DNA of 64,000 bases from JAJFUV01 sp964384215 (GCA_964384215.1 CAYLLB010000001.1:124001-188000), one strand, 5' to 3'. Numbered from the stretch's first letter, positions 34,887 to 43,441 are shown. Translations and numbers: made by a program. The notes: generated from the sequence alone by a model not told the origin.

Positions 34887-35315
34887 TCAATAACAACAGC
34901 TCAGCTGGGCGTGCTGCGCGTCGGGTTCAGTCTCGAAAGCCTGGGGCAGTGCGGACTCTTGCCGGCACCCATCCCAACCTTCCAGAAGCGTTTTGAGCAG
35001 CGTGGAGACTTCCGCCAGCGGCGGATCCGCCTGTTGGAACTGCGCTTCGAGCAGCTTCCGCTGCATGTAGTCATAGAGCTCGGAGAGATCCCGTGCAATG
35101 GAGCAGATTTCCTTGTGCTGGAGACTCGATGTCAACTCCGCGAGGATCATGAGCGCCCGGTTGATACTCTGCGTGCGCCGCCGAATGTCGCCGCCATGAA
35201 GCGCACTACGTGCACCCTCGACGGATTCGATGGCTGCCCTATAGAGTATTCGTACCAATTCCAGCGGGTCTGCAGTCAAAATCTTGCTTTCCAGGTAGGC
35301 TTCGTATGCGTTCAT
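34887..35315 (-). CDS. fliS: Flagellin chaperone FliS
   Basis: A 142-residue all-helical FliS. MNAYEAYLESKILTADPLEL is the classic N-terminus (FliS binds the flagellin C-terminus), followed by VRILYRAAIESVEGARSALH, INRALMILAELTSSLQHKEI and LSELYDYMQRKLLEAQ. ATG 35315 is chosen on family grounds and because AAGGAAAG lies ~9 bases upstream; a GTG at 35381 that overlaps the flaG stop would add 22 residues. The Cys-rich C-terminus (LSCCY) is unusual. Flagellin itself is not in the window. Confidence 0.9.
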   Translation of the reverse strand: MNAYEAYLESKILTADPLELVRILYRAAIESVEGARSALHGGDIRRRTQSINRALMILAELTSSLQHKEICSIARDLSELYDYMQRKLLEAQFQQADPPLAEVSTLLKTLLEGWDGCRQESALPQAFETEPDAQHAQLSCCY

Positions 35316-35377
35316 CAGTCTCGGCTTTCCTTCTGGAAATCTCATCGGCCATGCCGGGACGGTGAACACGTTTTCTT

Positions 35378-35662
35378 TCACTCCTGGAGCAGCCTCAAGT
35401 CCTCCGCCAATCGCAGGACGGATTCGGGCGGGATCTGCCGGATAACCTCGTTGGTCTGGCGGTTGACGATCCTGACGACAGGTTTTCGCGTCTCGCGATC
35501 CAACACGAAGGTGAGTTCGTTGTCCTGCCCGAATAGTTCCGTTTCGCTAAGCGCCTTGACCGCCTGGACAATATCCTGATTTTCGACGGTTTCTGTTGCG
35601 CTCATTGGGGATGGCACGACGGCGAGCGCCTGTGTGCTGGATTGAATTGACCCGATTTCCAT
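35378..35662 (-). CDS. flaG: FlaG-family flagellar protein
   Basis: A 94-residue protein with a disordered N-terminus and the FlaG core: LTFVLDRETRKPVVRIVNRQ, then TNEVIRQIPPESVLRLAEDL. FlaG affects filament length in several bacteria. AGGAGG lies 6 bases upstream of ATG 35662, and a sigma-28-type promoter lies 44-70 bases upstream. Operon partner of fliS. Confidence 0.88.
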   Translation of the reverse strand: MEIGSIQSSTQALAVVPSPMSATETVENQDIVQAVKALSETELFGQDNELTFVLDRETRKPVVRIVNRQTNEVIRQIPPESVLRLAEDLRLLQE

Positions 35663-35705
35663 GGGGTGCCTCCTATAGGCGAATATCCTTCGCCCTATGG
35701 TTCCT

Positions 35706-35732
35706 TATCGGCCACCCGAGGTTGAGTCTTAG
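35706..35732 (-). promoter_or_regulatory. Sigma-28 (FliA) promoter of flaG-fliS
   Basis: On the minus strand: TAAG, 15 bases, GCCGATAA. The -10 is a perfect FliA match and the -35 matches 3 of 4 with ideal spacing. The leader is about 35-40 bases to ATG 35662. Strongest promoter call in the window; it ties flaG-fliS to the FliA/FlgM pair encoded nearby. Confidence 0.75.
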
Positions 35733-35740
35733 CAAAGATC

Positions 35741-37735
35741 TCAGCGTGACCGGCCCCAAGCGAGGTTTGCCCGAGAGAAGAAAAACAACCGGCCGTCCTC
35801 CCGGGAAATCACCAGGTTGGGGCCGCCTGTGCCCAGAAATCCGGCCGTGGCGCCTATCTCGTGATGGCCGAGGTAGATAGGTTCGCCCAAGTGCTCGAGA
35901 ATGAGGGGGAAACGGTACTTTGGGGATTGGTTCGTGCCGGTGTTTTTCAGAAACAGAACCGTGGCCCCGCGCATGCCATCCGCGCGGGGAAGTCCGGTCT
36001 GTGGATTGGGGATGGAGTGGTGGCGCGGGGTGCCGATCAGCAAATCGACCAGGCCGTCGCCGTCCCAGTCGAACAATTCGAACTTGCTGCGTCCCGTTCC
36101 TCCCGCGCTGATGAAGTTGGCGGTGATGAGCCCGCCGTCATCCATGTGCAGCTTGCCGCCGTCGGCGAGGTTGAAATCGTCGAGCCTCCAATAGAGATGC
36201 GCTTGATCCTGATCGTCGAGAGCGACATAAGCCATGCGGCTGCCGAGTTTCCCGACGCCGGGACGGACGCGCCATGTGCCGTGCAGATCGAGACCGTCCA
36301 GGTACAGCGGACGCTCGGCATCGAGGCGGGGCTGACGCCGGGTGCCACGGTTCATGTAGACCACGTGACGCGACAGCGAGTCGCCCGCGAGAATGTCGGG
36401 CAGTCCGTCCCCGTTCCAGTCGGCCACATTGGTGCTGATGTAACCCCAGCGCGCCTCGCCGGGCCCCTGGATGTCACCCTTGTAGCCGGGCTGCACATGA
36501 ATCGGGCGGCCTCCGGCCTCCAGGGCGACGCCGGAATCGAAGGTGGGCGCGGCGTTCGAGCCGCAGTTGCGGAAAAACAGGACACGGCCCTCGGAATTTC
36601 CGGCGACGATGTCCAGAACACCGTCGCCGTCCCAGTCCACGATGGTGGGTACCGGCAGGCTGCCGGCGTACAGGAAAGCCTGATCCTCGAGCACAGGCGT
36701 AGGGTCAGCGAACACGGGTTGCGAGTCGGCGTTGAAGCGGCCAGTGAAACGATACCAGTAAAGCGCGCCCTCGCCGCCCGAAATCAGGCCGGAGAGTCCG
36801 GTCGCGGGGTCAGGATAGGCGACGGGCGAATTGTGGATGATGGGATGGCGCAGAGCCACGCCGCGGACGCCCACAGCCAAGCGCTTTTCCTCCAGGTCCA
36901 ACCCACCGGCGGAGCGGTTGCAGTAATAGTACATATCACCGAACTGCGAGCCGGAGACGACATCGCGCCTGTGGCGCGGTCCCAGATTCACGACGGTCAG
37001 GTTGCGGTTCGACAGCAGCACTTGGCGGGGATTCTCGACGGCCAGCCGCGCCGGGCCCAACGGACCGGCTGCGAGCGAAGCGCGGTGAGCGGCGTACAAG
37101 GCGAGGTAAGGCATGCCGCCACGCCAGATGCCGCGCCCATCGTAAGGCACGTAATCCGGATCGCGCGAGCCGGGCCCTGGCGGCGCATGGCCGGAGCCAT
37201 CAGGGACGCTGAACAGCAGTTCGACGCCGCCGTCCGGCCGGGGCACGACGCCGACGGCCGACGGTGCACGCGGAAGCGAATCGAGCTGGATGCGGCCGCG
37301 CTCGACGAATTCGGGTTTTGCGGCATCCAGCACAGCGTGGATCAGCTCGCGTCCGGCGAGGAACAAGCCGCGGATCGAGGTCCCATCCTGGTAGACGGTA
37401 CAGTTGGGGAAGGTCTTCGGGGAGGCGCCGGGGTAGGAGACCTTCTCCGCATGCCCGAACACCGGCGCGCCGGAGGCGGCCGTTCCTTTCGAGCGGCACA
37501 AATAGAGTCCCGGCTCGGGGCTGTGCGCACCCGCCACGACGAACAGGTCCGGCTGGCGGGCGCCTGAGACGCGGCCCCATCCTACGGGGTAGGAACTGAG
37601 TCCCACACTGAGAGGGGCGCGGCGATCCCCCGCGCCGACCGGGACCGGCTTCCCGCTTTCGAGCGCAGGCAACGCAGCGACGCTCACAACCAGGCACAAG
37701 CTCAAGCGCAATGTTCGCAAGGGCATCACGCCCAT
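35741..37735 (-). CDS. Secreted FG-GAP/VCBS-repeat (beta-propeller) protein
   Basis: A ~664-residue exported protein with signal peptide TLRLSLCLVVSVAALPAL. It carries several FG-GAP/VCBS repeats with Ca-binding-like turns: TIVDWDGDGVLDIVAGNSEG, VADWNGDGLPDILAGDSLSR, ELFDWDGDGLVDLLIGTPRH, each followed by a LFFRNxGxNxxP or LKNTGTNQSP strand. Such proteins form extracellular propellers, often binding glycans. No catalytic motif. TTG 37747, ATG 37735 and ATG 37726 are possible starts, none with a strong ribosome-binding site. Lies 43 bases downstream of nuoB on the same strand. Confidence 0.78.
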   Translation of the reverse strand: MGVMPLRTLRLSLCLVVSVAALPALESGKPVPVGAGDRRAPLSVGLSSYPVGWGRVSGARQPDLFVVAGAHSPEPGLYLCRSKGTAASGAPVFGHAEKVSYPGASPKTFPNCTVYQDGTSIRGLFLAGRELIHAVLDAAKPEFVERGRIQLDSLPRAPSAVGVVPRPDGGVELLFSVPDGSGHAPPGPGSRDPDYVPYDGRGIWRGGMPYLALYAAHRASLAAGPLGPARLAVENPRQVLLSNRNLTVVNLGPRHRRDVVSGSQFGDMYYYCNRSAGGLDLEEKRLAVGVRGVALRHPIIHNSPVAYPDPATGLSGLISGGEGALYWYRFTGRFNADSQPVFADPTPVLEDQAFLYAGSLPVPTIVDWDGDGVLDIVAGNSEGRVLFFRNCGSNAAPTFDSGVALEAGGRPIHVQPGYKGDIQGPGEARWGYISTNVADWNGDGLPDILAGDSLSRHVVYMNRGTRRQPRLDAERPLYLDGLDLHGTWRVRPGVGKLGSRMAYVALDDQDQAHLYWRLDDFNLADGGKLHMDDGGLITANFISAGGTGRSKFELFDWDGDGLVDLLIGTPRHHSIPNPQTGLPRADGMRGATVLFLKNTGTNQSPKYRFPLILEHLGEPIYLGHHEIGATAGFLGTGGPNLVISREDGRLFFFSRANLAWGRSR

Positions 37736-37778
37736 GATGACAAACAAGGGTGATCGGCGGCGGGGGACTCCCGGCGGG

Positions 37779-38321
37779 TCAGCCCAGGTTGAGAACCTGC
37801 TTCGCTGTGCCGGTCTGCTTCTGGATCTTCTGCTGCAGCAGGCGCAGCGCGTAGATAAGCTGCTCGGGACGCGGTGGGCACCCGGGCACGAAGACGTCCA
37901 CGGGGATGATCTGGTTGACAGGGATCAGGGCGTAGTTGCTGAACACGCCGGTGGAAGTGGCGCACGCGCCCATCGAGATGACCCATTTGGGTTCGGGCAT
38001 CTGCTGATAGAGTTGGCGCACGACGGGAGCCATCTTATTGGACAAGCGCCCGGCGATGATCATGAGATCGGATTGGCGCGGCGAGCCGCGGAAGACCTCG
38101 GCGCCGAAGCGCGCGATGTCGAATCGCGATGCCGTCATGGACATCATTTCGATGGCGCAGCAAGCCAGGCCGAAGGTCATGGGCCAGATGGAGCTCTTGC
38201 GCGCCCAGTTAATGGCCTGGTCGATCGTGGTCAGGAGGATTCCCTCGGAAGGCCCCGGAAGCGGTTCCTGATCGATCCGCGCGAACAGGTCTGCGGCGCC
38301 CTCACTTGATGCCGGATTCAT
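37779..38321 (-). CDS. nuoB: NADH-quinone oxidoreductase subunit B (solitary)
   Basis: A 180-residue NuoB/PSST subunit that carries Fe-S cluster N2 of complex I. The N2 ligands are seen in TFGLACCAIEMM (tandem Cys), MGACATSTGVF and VPGCPPRPEQL. AAGGGGG lies upstream of the ATG. Unusually, no other nuo gene is in the window: it is flanked by an FG-GAP protein and the divergent malQ. It may be a dispersed or second copy of nuoB, or part of a hydrogenase-like complex encoded elsewhere. Confidence 0.9.
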   Translation of the reverse strand: MNPASSEGAADLFARIDQEPLPGPSEGILLTTIDQAINWARKSSIWPMTFGLACCAIEMMSMTASRFDIARFGAEVFRGSPRQSDLMIIAGRLSNKMAPVVRQLYQQMPEPKWVISMGACATSTGVFSNYALIPVNQIIPVDVFVPGCPPRPEQLIYALRLLQQKIQKQTGTAKQVLNLG

Positions 38322-38387
38322 GTCGCCCCCTTAACCACTAAGCTATCACAAGGACAGGATAGAATCGGTAGAAGCATACAGGACTCG

Positions 38388-40664
38388 ATGCCTAAACCTT
38401 TGGTAACCTACCGGCCCTCCGCGACATACGAAGAGGCCATCCGACGCGCAGCCGAACTTTACGGGATTGAAGCCGGGTACTACGACATTTGGGGCCGGCA
38501 TCATACGACGAGCGTAGAAGAACAGAAGGCGATACTGAGGTCGCTCGGCGTGGCGGTAGAGACCGCCGGGGAGGCAGAACGGGCCGTCGAGGAGCGCCTC
38601 ATCGCCGAATGGGACGCACTGGCCGCGCCGGTGGTGGTGGAGACGTTGGGGGTCAAGGATCAGGGCGTTCCCGTGCAGATACCCGTGGCGAGGCTCGGCG
38701 CACGGCTGACGGTACTCTACCAGTGGGAGGACGGGGGCAAGAGCGAACAGGAGTGGGCCGTCGAATCGCTGGAGACCATAGCCGCTTGCGAGATGAAGGG
38801 ACGGGTTTATGTGCGGAAGAGGATTCCGCTACCGGAAGCGGCGCGCCACGGCTACCACGAAGTAAAGCTGACTTTGGCGGGGGATGGCGACCCCGCAATC
38901 ACATCGGGCACGAAGCTGATCCTGGCGCCGGAGCGCGCCTACCTGCCCCCCGCGCTTGCCAACGGCGGGCGTTTGGCGGGCCTGGCTGTCAGCCTGTACG
39001 GGATCCGCTCCGAACGGAACTGGGGTTGCGGGGACCTGACGGATCTGAAAACGTTCATCGATTGGGCCGTGGAGGCGACTGGCGCGGAATTCATTGCGTT
39101 GAATCCGCTGCACGCGATCCATAACCGCCAGCCGTTCAACACAAGTCCCTACCTGCCGAACTGCATTTACTACCGCAACCCGATTTATCTCGACGTCGAG
39201 CGCGTGGCCGGCTTCGCGGCATCGCAACGCGCAGGGCTGGAATTGAAGTCCGCGGAAACGCGCGCGGAGTTGGAAGCGCTGCGGCAGGCTGAATTCGTGG
39301 AATACGAACGGGTGTGGAGCATCAAGAAACGATTCCTGCTGTGGGCGTTTCTTGAGTTCGTGAAGATATTGCGCGATGGCTCGCCCGCCGCCGAACCGTT
39401 CCGCGCGTTCATGACAGGGGAAGGCGAGCGGCTGGACCGTTACGCAGTCTACTGCGCGCTGGACGAGTGGATCCACGCGCGGAATCCCGACGTCTGGACC
39501 TGGCAGGACTGGCCGGCGGCCTATCGTGATCCGGATTCGCCGGAAGTGGCCGACTTCGAGCGCCGCCATCAGCTACGAATCACGTTCCACAAGTACCTGC
39601 AGTGGCAGATGAGCCTGCAGTTGAGTGAGGTGCAGCGTCACGCCCTGGCGCGCGGCATGGCAATCGGCCTGTACCACGACCTGGCGCTGGCCACGGACCG
39701 CTGCGGCTCGGATTTGTGGGCCTACCGGCCGTTCTACATCTCGGGTTGCCGGGTTGGTTCGCCGCCCGACGATTTTTCGCCCGAAGGCCAGGACTGGTCG
39801 TTCCCGCCGCCGAATTCCGATCACCACCGGCAGACGGGCTACGAATTGTTCGCCGATTCGATCCGCAAGAATGCCCGCGCCGGCGGCGCTCTCCGGATGG
39901 ACCACGTAATGCGTTTCTTCCGGCTGTTCTGGATTCCGGACGGCTGGAAGGCGACAGACGGGGCATACGTGCGCGACTATCACGAGGATTTGTTGCGCAT
40001 CCTGGCGCTCGAAAGCGTCCGCAATCGCGTGGTGCTGATCGGGGAGGATCTGGGTACGGTGCAGCCGGCGATCCGCGAAGCGCTCGAACGCTTCGGCGTG
40101 CTCAGCTACCGCCTGCTGTACTTCGAACGAGCCGAAGGCGGCCGGTTCCGCTTACCCAACGAGTATCCCAGGCAGGCGCTGGTGTCGGTCACGACTCATG
40201 ATCTGCCGACCCTGGCCGGTTTCTGGGAGGGCGTGGACATAGAGGCCCGCAAGAAGGCCGGACTGCTGGCCGACGAGGATAGTTACAAGAAGCAACTGGC
40301 CGAGCGCGCGCGGGATAAGCAGCGGCTGCTCGAGACGCTCGTCGAACTCAATCTGTTGCCGGACTGGTTCCCGCGGCAGGCGAGCGCCGTGCCGGAATTG
40401 ACCGGCGAACTGCACAACGCCATTGTTGGATTCCTGGTGTCGACGCCCTCGATGCTGATGGTTCTGAACCAGGAAGATTTGTTCAAGCAGATGGACCAGC
40501 AGAACCTGCCCGGCAGCACCTGGCAGTATCCGAACTGGCGGCGCAAGATGCGCTTCCGGTTGGAGGAGTTGCGCGCCAATCGTCTGAGCCGCGACTGCGC
40601 AGGGATGCTGCGCAACTGGCTGGAGAGATCCGGGCGGGTGAAGCGGCGCCGCGCGAGCGATTGA
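38388..40664 (+). CDS. malQ: 4-alpha-glucanotransferase (amylomaltase)
   Basis: GH77 enzyme that transfers glucan chains between maltodextrins. 758 residues with an N-terminal extension of ~180 residues (AELYGIEAGYYDIWGRHHTT start, then a beta domain), as in E. coli-type MalQ. The catalytic barrel shows RNWGCGDLTDLKTFIDWAVE, GLYHDLALATDRCGSDLWAY, nucleophile Asp in GALRMDHVMR, acid/base Glu in LIGEDLGTV, and Asp in VTTHDLPTLAGFWEG. Stands alone, divergent from nuoB; likely part of glycogen or maltodextrin turnover with genes elsewhere. Confidence 0.93.
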   Translation: MPKPLVTYRPSATYEEAIRRAAELYGIEAGYYDIWGRHHTTSVEEQKAILRSLGVAVETAGEAERAVEERLIAEWDALAAPVVVETLGVKDQGVPVQIPVARLGARLTVLYQWEDGGKSEQEWAVESLETIAACEMKGRVYVRKRIPLPEAARHGYHEVKLTLAGDGDPAITSGTKLILAPERAYLPPALANGGRLAGLAVSLYGIRSERNWGCGDLTDLKTFIDWAVEATGAEFIALNPLHAIHNRQPFNTSPYLPNCIYYRNPIYLDVERVAGFAASQRAGLELKSAETRAELEALRQAEFVEYERVWSIKKRFLLWAFLEFVKILRDGSPAAEPFRAFMTGEGERLDRYAVYCALDEWIHARNPDVWTWQDWPAAYRDPDSPEVADFERRHQLRITFHKYLQWQMSLQLSEVQRHALARGMAIGLYHDLALATDRCGSDLWAYRPFYISGCRVGSPPDDFSPEGQDWSFPPPNSDHHRQTGYELFADSIRKNARAGGALRMDHVMRFFRLFWIPDGWKATDGAYVRDYHEDLLRILALESVRNRVVLIGEDLGTVQPAIREALERFGVLSYRLLYFERAEGGRFRLPNEYPRQALVSVTTHDLPTLAGFWEGVDIEARKKAGLLADEDSYKKQLAERARDKQRLLETLVELNLLPDWFPRQASAVPELTGELHNAIVGFLVSTPSMLMVLNQEDLFKQMDQQNLPGSTWQYPNWRRKMRFRLEELRANRLSRDCAGMLRNWLERSGRVKRRRASD

Positions 40665-40739
40665 ATTGTACGCAAACCGTGGCTGTGATACCGTGTAAAT
40701 TACGTCGGTTATCATCATAGCCGGAATGTGGAGGCATGC

Positions 40740-41024
40740 ATGGAAGCTCTTGGAATGGTAGAAACCAAAGGTCTGGTGGGCGCGATCGAAGCCGCCGACA
40801 CAATGGTTAAGACGGCCAACGTTACGTTGACCGGGAAAGAATATGTGGGCGCCGGATACGTTACGGTGACCGTGCGCGGAGACGTGGGTGCCGTGAAGGC
40901 CGCTACAGATGCGGGCGCCGCTGCAGCTCGCCGGGTTGGCGAACTGATCGCCGTACACGTGATCCCGAACCCGCACAGCGAAGTTGAGAAGATCCTGCCG
41001 GGCCAGAAGAAAGCCGAAAAGTAG
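40740..41024 (+). CDS. Bacterial microcompartment shell protein, hexameric (BMC-H)
   Basis: A 94-residue single-domain BMC shell protein of the PduA/EutM/CcmK type that tiles the microcompartment facet. ALGMVETKGLVGAIEAADTM is the canonical start, then GYVTVTVRGDVGAVKAATDA and VHVIPNPHSEVEKILP. ATG 40740 is used: GGAGG lies 5 bases upstream; the GTG at 40728 overlaps that site. Followed by a strong hairpin and an acylating aldehyde dehydrogenase of the BMC type. A BMC-T shell gene and a PduS-like gene are 12 kb downstream. The pore motif was not analysed further. Confidence 0.94.
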   Translation: MEALGMVETKGLVGAIEAADTMVKTANVTLTGKEYVGAGYVTVTVRGDVGAVKAATDAGAAAARRVGELIAVHVIPNPHSEVEKILPGQKKAEK

Positions 41025-41034
41025 CACGCCGACG

Positions 41035-41064
41035 GCGCGCCGCCAATAAATAGTGGCGGCGCGC
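41035..41064 (+). promoter_or_regulatory. Strong GC hairpin between BMC-H and aldehyde dehydrogenase genes
   Basis: GCGCGCCGCC (41035-41044) pairs perfectly with GGCGGCGCGC (41055-41064) around a 10-base A/T-rich loop. No T-run follows, so it is not a full intrinsic terminator. It sits between a shell gene that must be made in excess and an enzyme gene, so it may stabilise the upstream mRNA or reduce downstream expression (inference). Confidence 0.6.
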
Positions 41065-41075
41065 GGATGTGAGCC

Positions 41076-42950
41076 ATGCTTCAGGATCAAGATCTCATTT
41101 CGATACAGGAGGTCCGCACCAAGGTCGAAAAGGCCCACGCGGCGTTCCTCAAGTATCGCAGCTACTCGCAGGAGCAGATCGACGCGGTGGTCGAGGCGAT
41201 GTCGGCCGCCGCGCAGGCGAACGCCGTGAGGCTGGCGGAGCTAGCGGTGGAAGAAACCGGCTACGGCAACGTCAAGGACAAGATCGGCAAGAACCTGCTC
41301 ACTTCGAAGTGGCTCGCCGAGAACATCCGCTCGATGAAGACGGTGGGTGTGCTGCGGGAAATTCCGGATAAGAAGATCGTCGAAATTGGCGTTCCCATGG
41401 GCGTGGTGGCAGCCATTGCTCCGACCACGAATCCGACTTCGACGGCGAACTTCAAGTGCCTCATCAGCCTCAAGGCGGGCAACGCCGTGGTGCTGAGTCC
41501 GCACCCGCACGCCAAGCGGTCGACCGCGGAGGCGTGCGAGGTGCTGCACGCGGCGGCGGTGGCGGCCGGCGCGCCGGAGGGGATCATCCAATGCCTGACG
41601 GCCCCGACAACGGAAGCCACGCAGGCGTTGATGGGGCATGAGAAGACGGCCGTGATCCTGGCGACCGGCGGCTCGGGTTTGGTGCGCGCGGCGTACTCGA
41701 GCGGCAAGCCGGCCTTCGGCGTTGGTCCGGGCAATGTGCCGGTGCTGCTCGACCGCTCGGCCGATATTGCGTCGAGCGTTGCGGACGTGGTAGCCGGCAA
41801 GTCGTTTGACTACGGCACGGTTTGCTCGAGCGAACAGTCCCTGATAGCCGAAGCAGACTTGCGCGACAAGGTTCTCGAAGAACTGCGCAAGCAAAAGGCG
41901 TTCATCTGCAACCAGGCGCAGCAAGACGCGATCACAAAGGTCCTGTTTACTCCCGCGGGGAAAGTCAGCGCCCGTTGCGTGGGGCAGTCACCTACGCGCC
42001 TCGCCCAGATGGCGGGGTTCGAAGTGCCGCCGGAGACGTCCATCCTCGTGGTGGAGATCGATGGCGTGGGCAAGTTCCATCCGCTGTCGGGAGAGAAGCT
42101 CTCGCCCGTGTTGTCGTTGCTTTTCGTGAAAGATTGGCCGGCGGCGCTGGAAACCTGCGAGGCCATCCTGAAGTTTGGCGGGCTGGGCCACACTGCCGGA
42201 ATCTATGCCAAGGATGAAGCGCGCATCCGCGAGTTCGGAATGCGGATGCCGGCCATGCGCGTGCTTGTAAACACGCCGTCGCCGCAAGGCTCGACCGGGA
42301 TCACCACAGGTATTCTGCCGTCGATGACGCTCGGCTGCGGCGCGATGGCAGGGAACATTACCGGCGACAACGTTGGTCCCCGGCACCTGATCAACATCAA
42401 GCGCATAGCATATGTGGTGCGCAAGGCCGAGGAGGCTTTCACAGTGCCCCCGTATACACCCGGCGCCAAAGCGACAGTTGCGCCGTCGCCGGTGGGCAAG
42501 CCGGCAGTTGTCCCGGTGGCGGCAGCCGGCGTGGATCGCGATGCGATCGCAGCCGCGGTGGACAGGTACCTGGCCAAGCGCGGTATTACTGCGGGCGTTT
42601 CGCAGACACCCGCACCGGCGGCTCCGGTAGTGGCCGCCAGCACCATCAGCAACGTTTCGGCCCAGGTAGTAGACCGCTTCCTGTCCGCGCGCAAATCGGG
42701 CGCTGCCTGCGGATGCGTGCCGGTGTGCCCTCTGAACGAGCCGTCCGCCCCCGCTCAACCGGTGGCGGCGCCAGAGCCCAAGCCGGCGGCCCCGGCGGTC
42801 ACGATCGTAGATTTCGTCTGCGAGGACGACGTGCGCGCCGCCCTGGCGGCGTCGCGCAAGATTTACATTGGACCGAAGACCATCGTTACCCCGGCTGCCC
42901 GGGACATGGCCGCCGCTCATGATGTTTTGGTGGTAGCCTCGCGTTCATGA
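41076..42950 (+). CDS. BMC-associated CoA-acylating aldehyde dehydrogenase with long C-terminal tail
   Basis: PduP/EutE-type enzyme converting an aldehyde, CoA and NAD+ into acyl-CoA. Residues 1-~460 are the dehydrogenase: VGVVAAIAPTTNPTSTANFK, TGGSGLVRAAYSSGKPAFGV, FDYGTVCSSEQSLIAE with catalytic Cys250, and GITTGILPSMTLGCG. Residues ~460-624 are extra. They hold two short amphipathic helices joined by Ala/Pro linkers (DRDAIAAAVDRYLAKRGI near 486; NVSAQVVDRFLSARKS near 524), both like BMC encapsulation peptides, a Cys-rich stretch (ACGCVPVC), and a final module with KIYIGPKTIVTPAARDMA. PduP normally has one N-terminal peptide. Follows the BMC-H gene; overlaps the next gene (ATGA). Confidence 0.9.
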   Translation: MLQDQDLISIQEVRTKVEKAHAAFLKYRSYSQEQIDAVVEAMSAAAQANAVRLAELAVEETGYGNVKDKIGKNLLTSKWLAENIRSMKTVGVLREIPDKKIVEIGVPMGVVAAIAPTTNPTSTANFKCLISLKAGNAVVLSPHPHAKRSTAEACEVLHAAAVAAGAPEGIIQCLTAPTTEATQALMGHEKTAVILATGGSGLVRAAYSSGKPAFGVGPGNVPVLLDRSADIASSVADVVAGKSFDYGTVCSSEQSLIAEADLRDKVLEELRKQKAFICNQAQQDAITKVLFTPAGKVSARCVGQSPTRLAQMAGFEVPPETSILVVEIDGVGKFHPLSGEKLSPVLSLLFVKDWPAALETCEAILKFGGLGHTAGIYAKDEARIREFGMRMPAMRVLVNTPSPQGSTGITTGILPSMTLGCGAMAGNITGDNVGPRHLINIKRIAYVVRKAEEAFTVPPYTPGAKATVAPSPVGKPAVVPVAAAGVDRDAIAAAVDRYLAKRGITAGVSQTPAPAAPVVAASTISNVSAQVVDRFLSARKSGAACGCVPVCPLNEPSAPAQPVAAPEPKPAAPAVTIVDFVCEDDVRAALAASRKIYIGPKTIVTPAARDMAAAHDVLVVASRS

Positions 42951-43441
42951 GTACTGATCTGGGTGCTCTGAAGGACGAGATTCTGGAATACCTTGCCGCG
43001 CAAGGTATGATTGCTTTCCACTCCTACCTCCGGCACCACGAGGGTGTGCCGGCAATCGGTTGGGATACCAAGAACTATCCGGACTACCGGGCGTTTGTCG
43101 ACACCGCCAAGCGCGCGGGTGTCGAAATGATGGTGGTCCGGTGCGATCACTTCTCCGATGGGCAAATCGAGGAAGCTCTCAGCGATCTGAAGGATGCGGA
43201 ATTCGAGAGCCGCGATAAGCGCCGCATCGAGAGGCGTTTGCACGAGCTTGGAGGATACGCCGGTTTTGTCTCGGTACTGGAGTTGTCTTACGATTACCAG
43301 GGGCGGCTGTACTTCTTCGATCTGCACACCGGGTGGTTCGACGAATTCCTGGACTTACAGGACGAGATCACTGCCTCGTTGCCGGAAGACGAAGAAATGG
43401 ACGACGAAGGACCGGTAGGCGGCTTCTACTCCAGGAACTGA
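42947..43441 (+). CDS. Conserved-looking protein of unknown function
   Basis: A 164-residue soluble protein whose ATG overlaps the aldehyde dehydrogenase stop, so it is co-translated with it. Mixed alpha/beta: LKDEILEYLAAQGMIAFHSY, DTAKRAGVEMMVVRCDHFS, ELGGYAGFVSVLELSYDYQG, RLYFFDLHTGWFDEFLDLQD. The C-terminus is very acidic (LPEDEEMDDEGPVGGF). No signal peptide, membrane segment or catalytic motif that I recognise. It could be a microcompartment accessory protein or belong with recJ downstream (12 bases); the overlap favours the former slightly. Confidence 0.65.
   Translation: MSTDLGALKDEILEYLAAQGMIAFHSYLRHHEGVPAIGWDTKNYPDYRAFVDTAKRAGVEMMVVRCDHFSDGQIEEALSDLKDAEFESRDKRRIERRLHELGGYAGFVSVLELSYDYQGRLYFFDLHTGWFDEFLDLQDEITASLPEDEEMDDEGPVGGFYSRN

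Noticed and set aside
35861..37567. A 568-codon plus-strand frame opposite the FG-GAP protein gene
   Set aside because: The minus-strand product has a signal peptide and DWDGDG repeats; the plus-strand frame is their antisense and has no structure of its own.
38322..38387. TAGAAT as a -10 box for malQ
   Set aside because: No acceptable -35 hexamer is found 16-18 bp upstream; too weak to list as a promoter.
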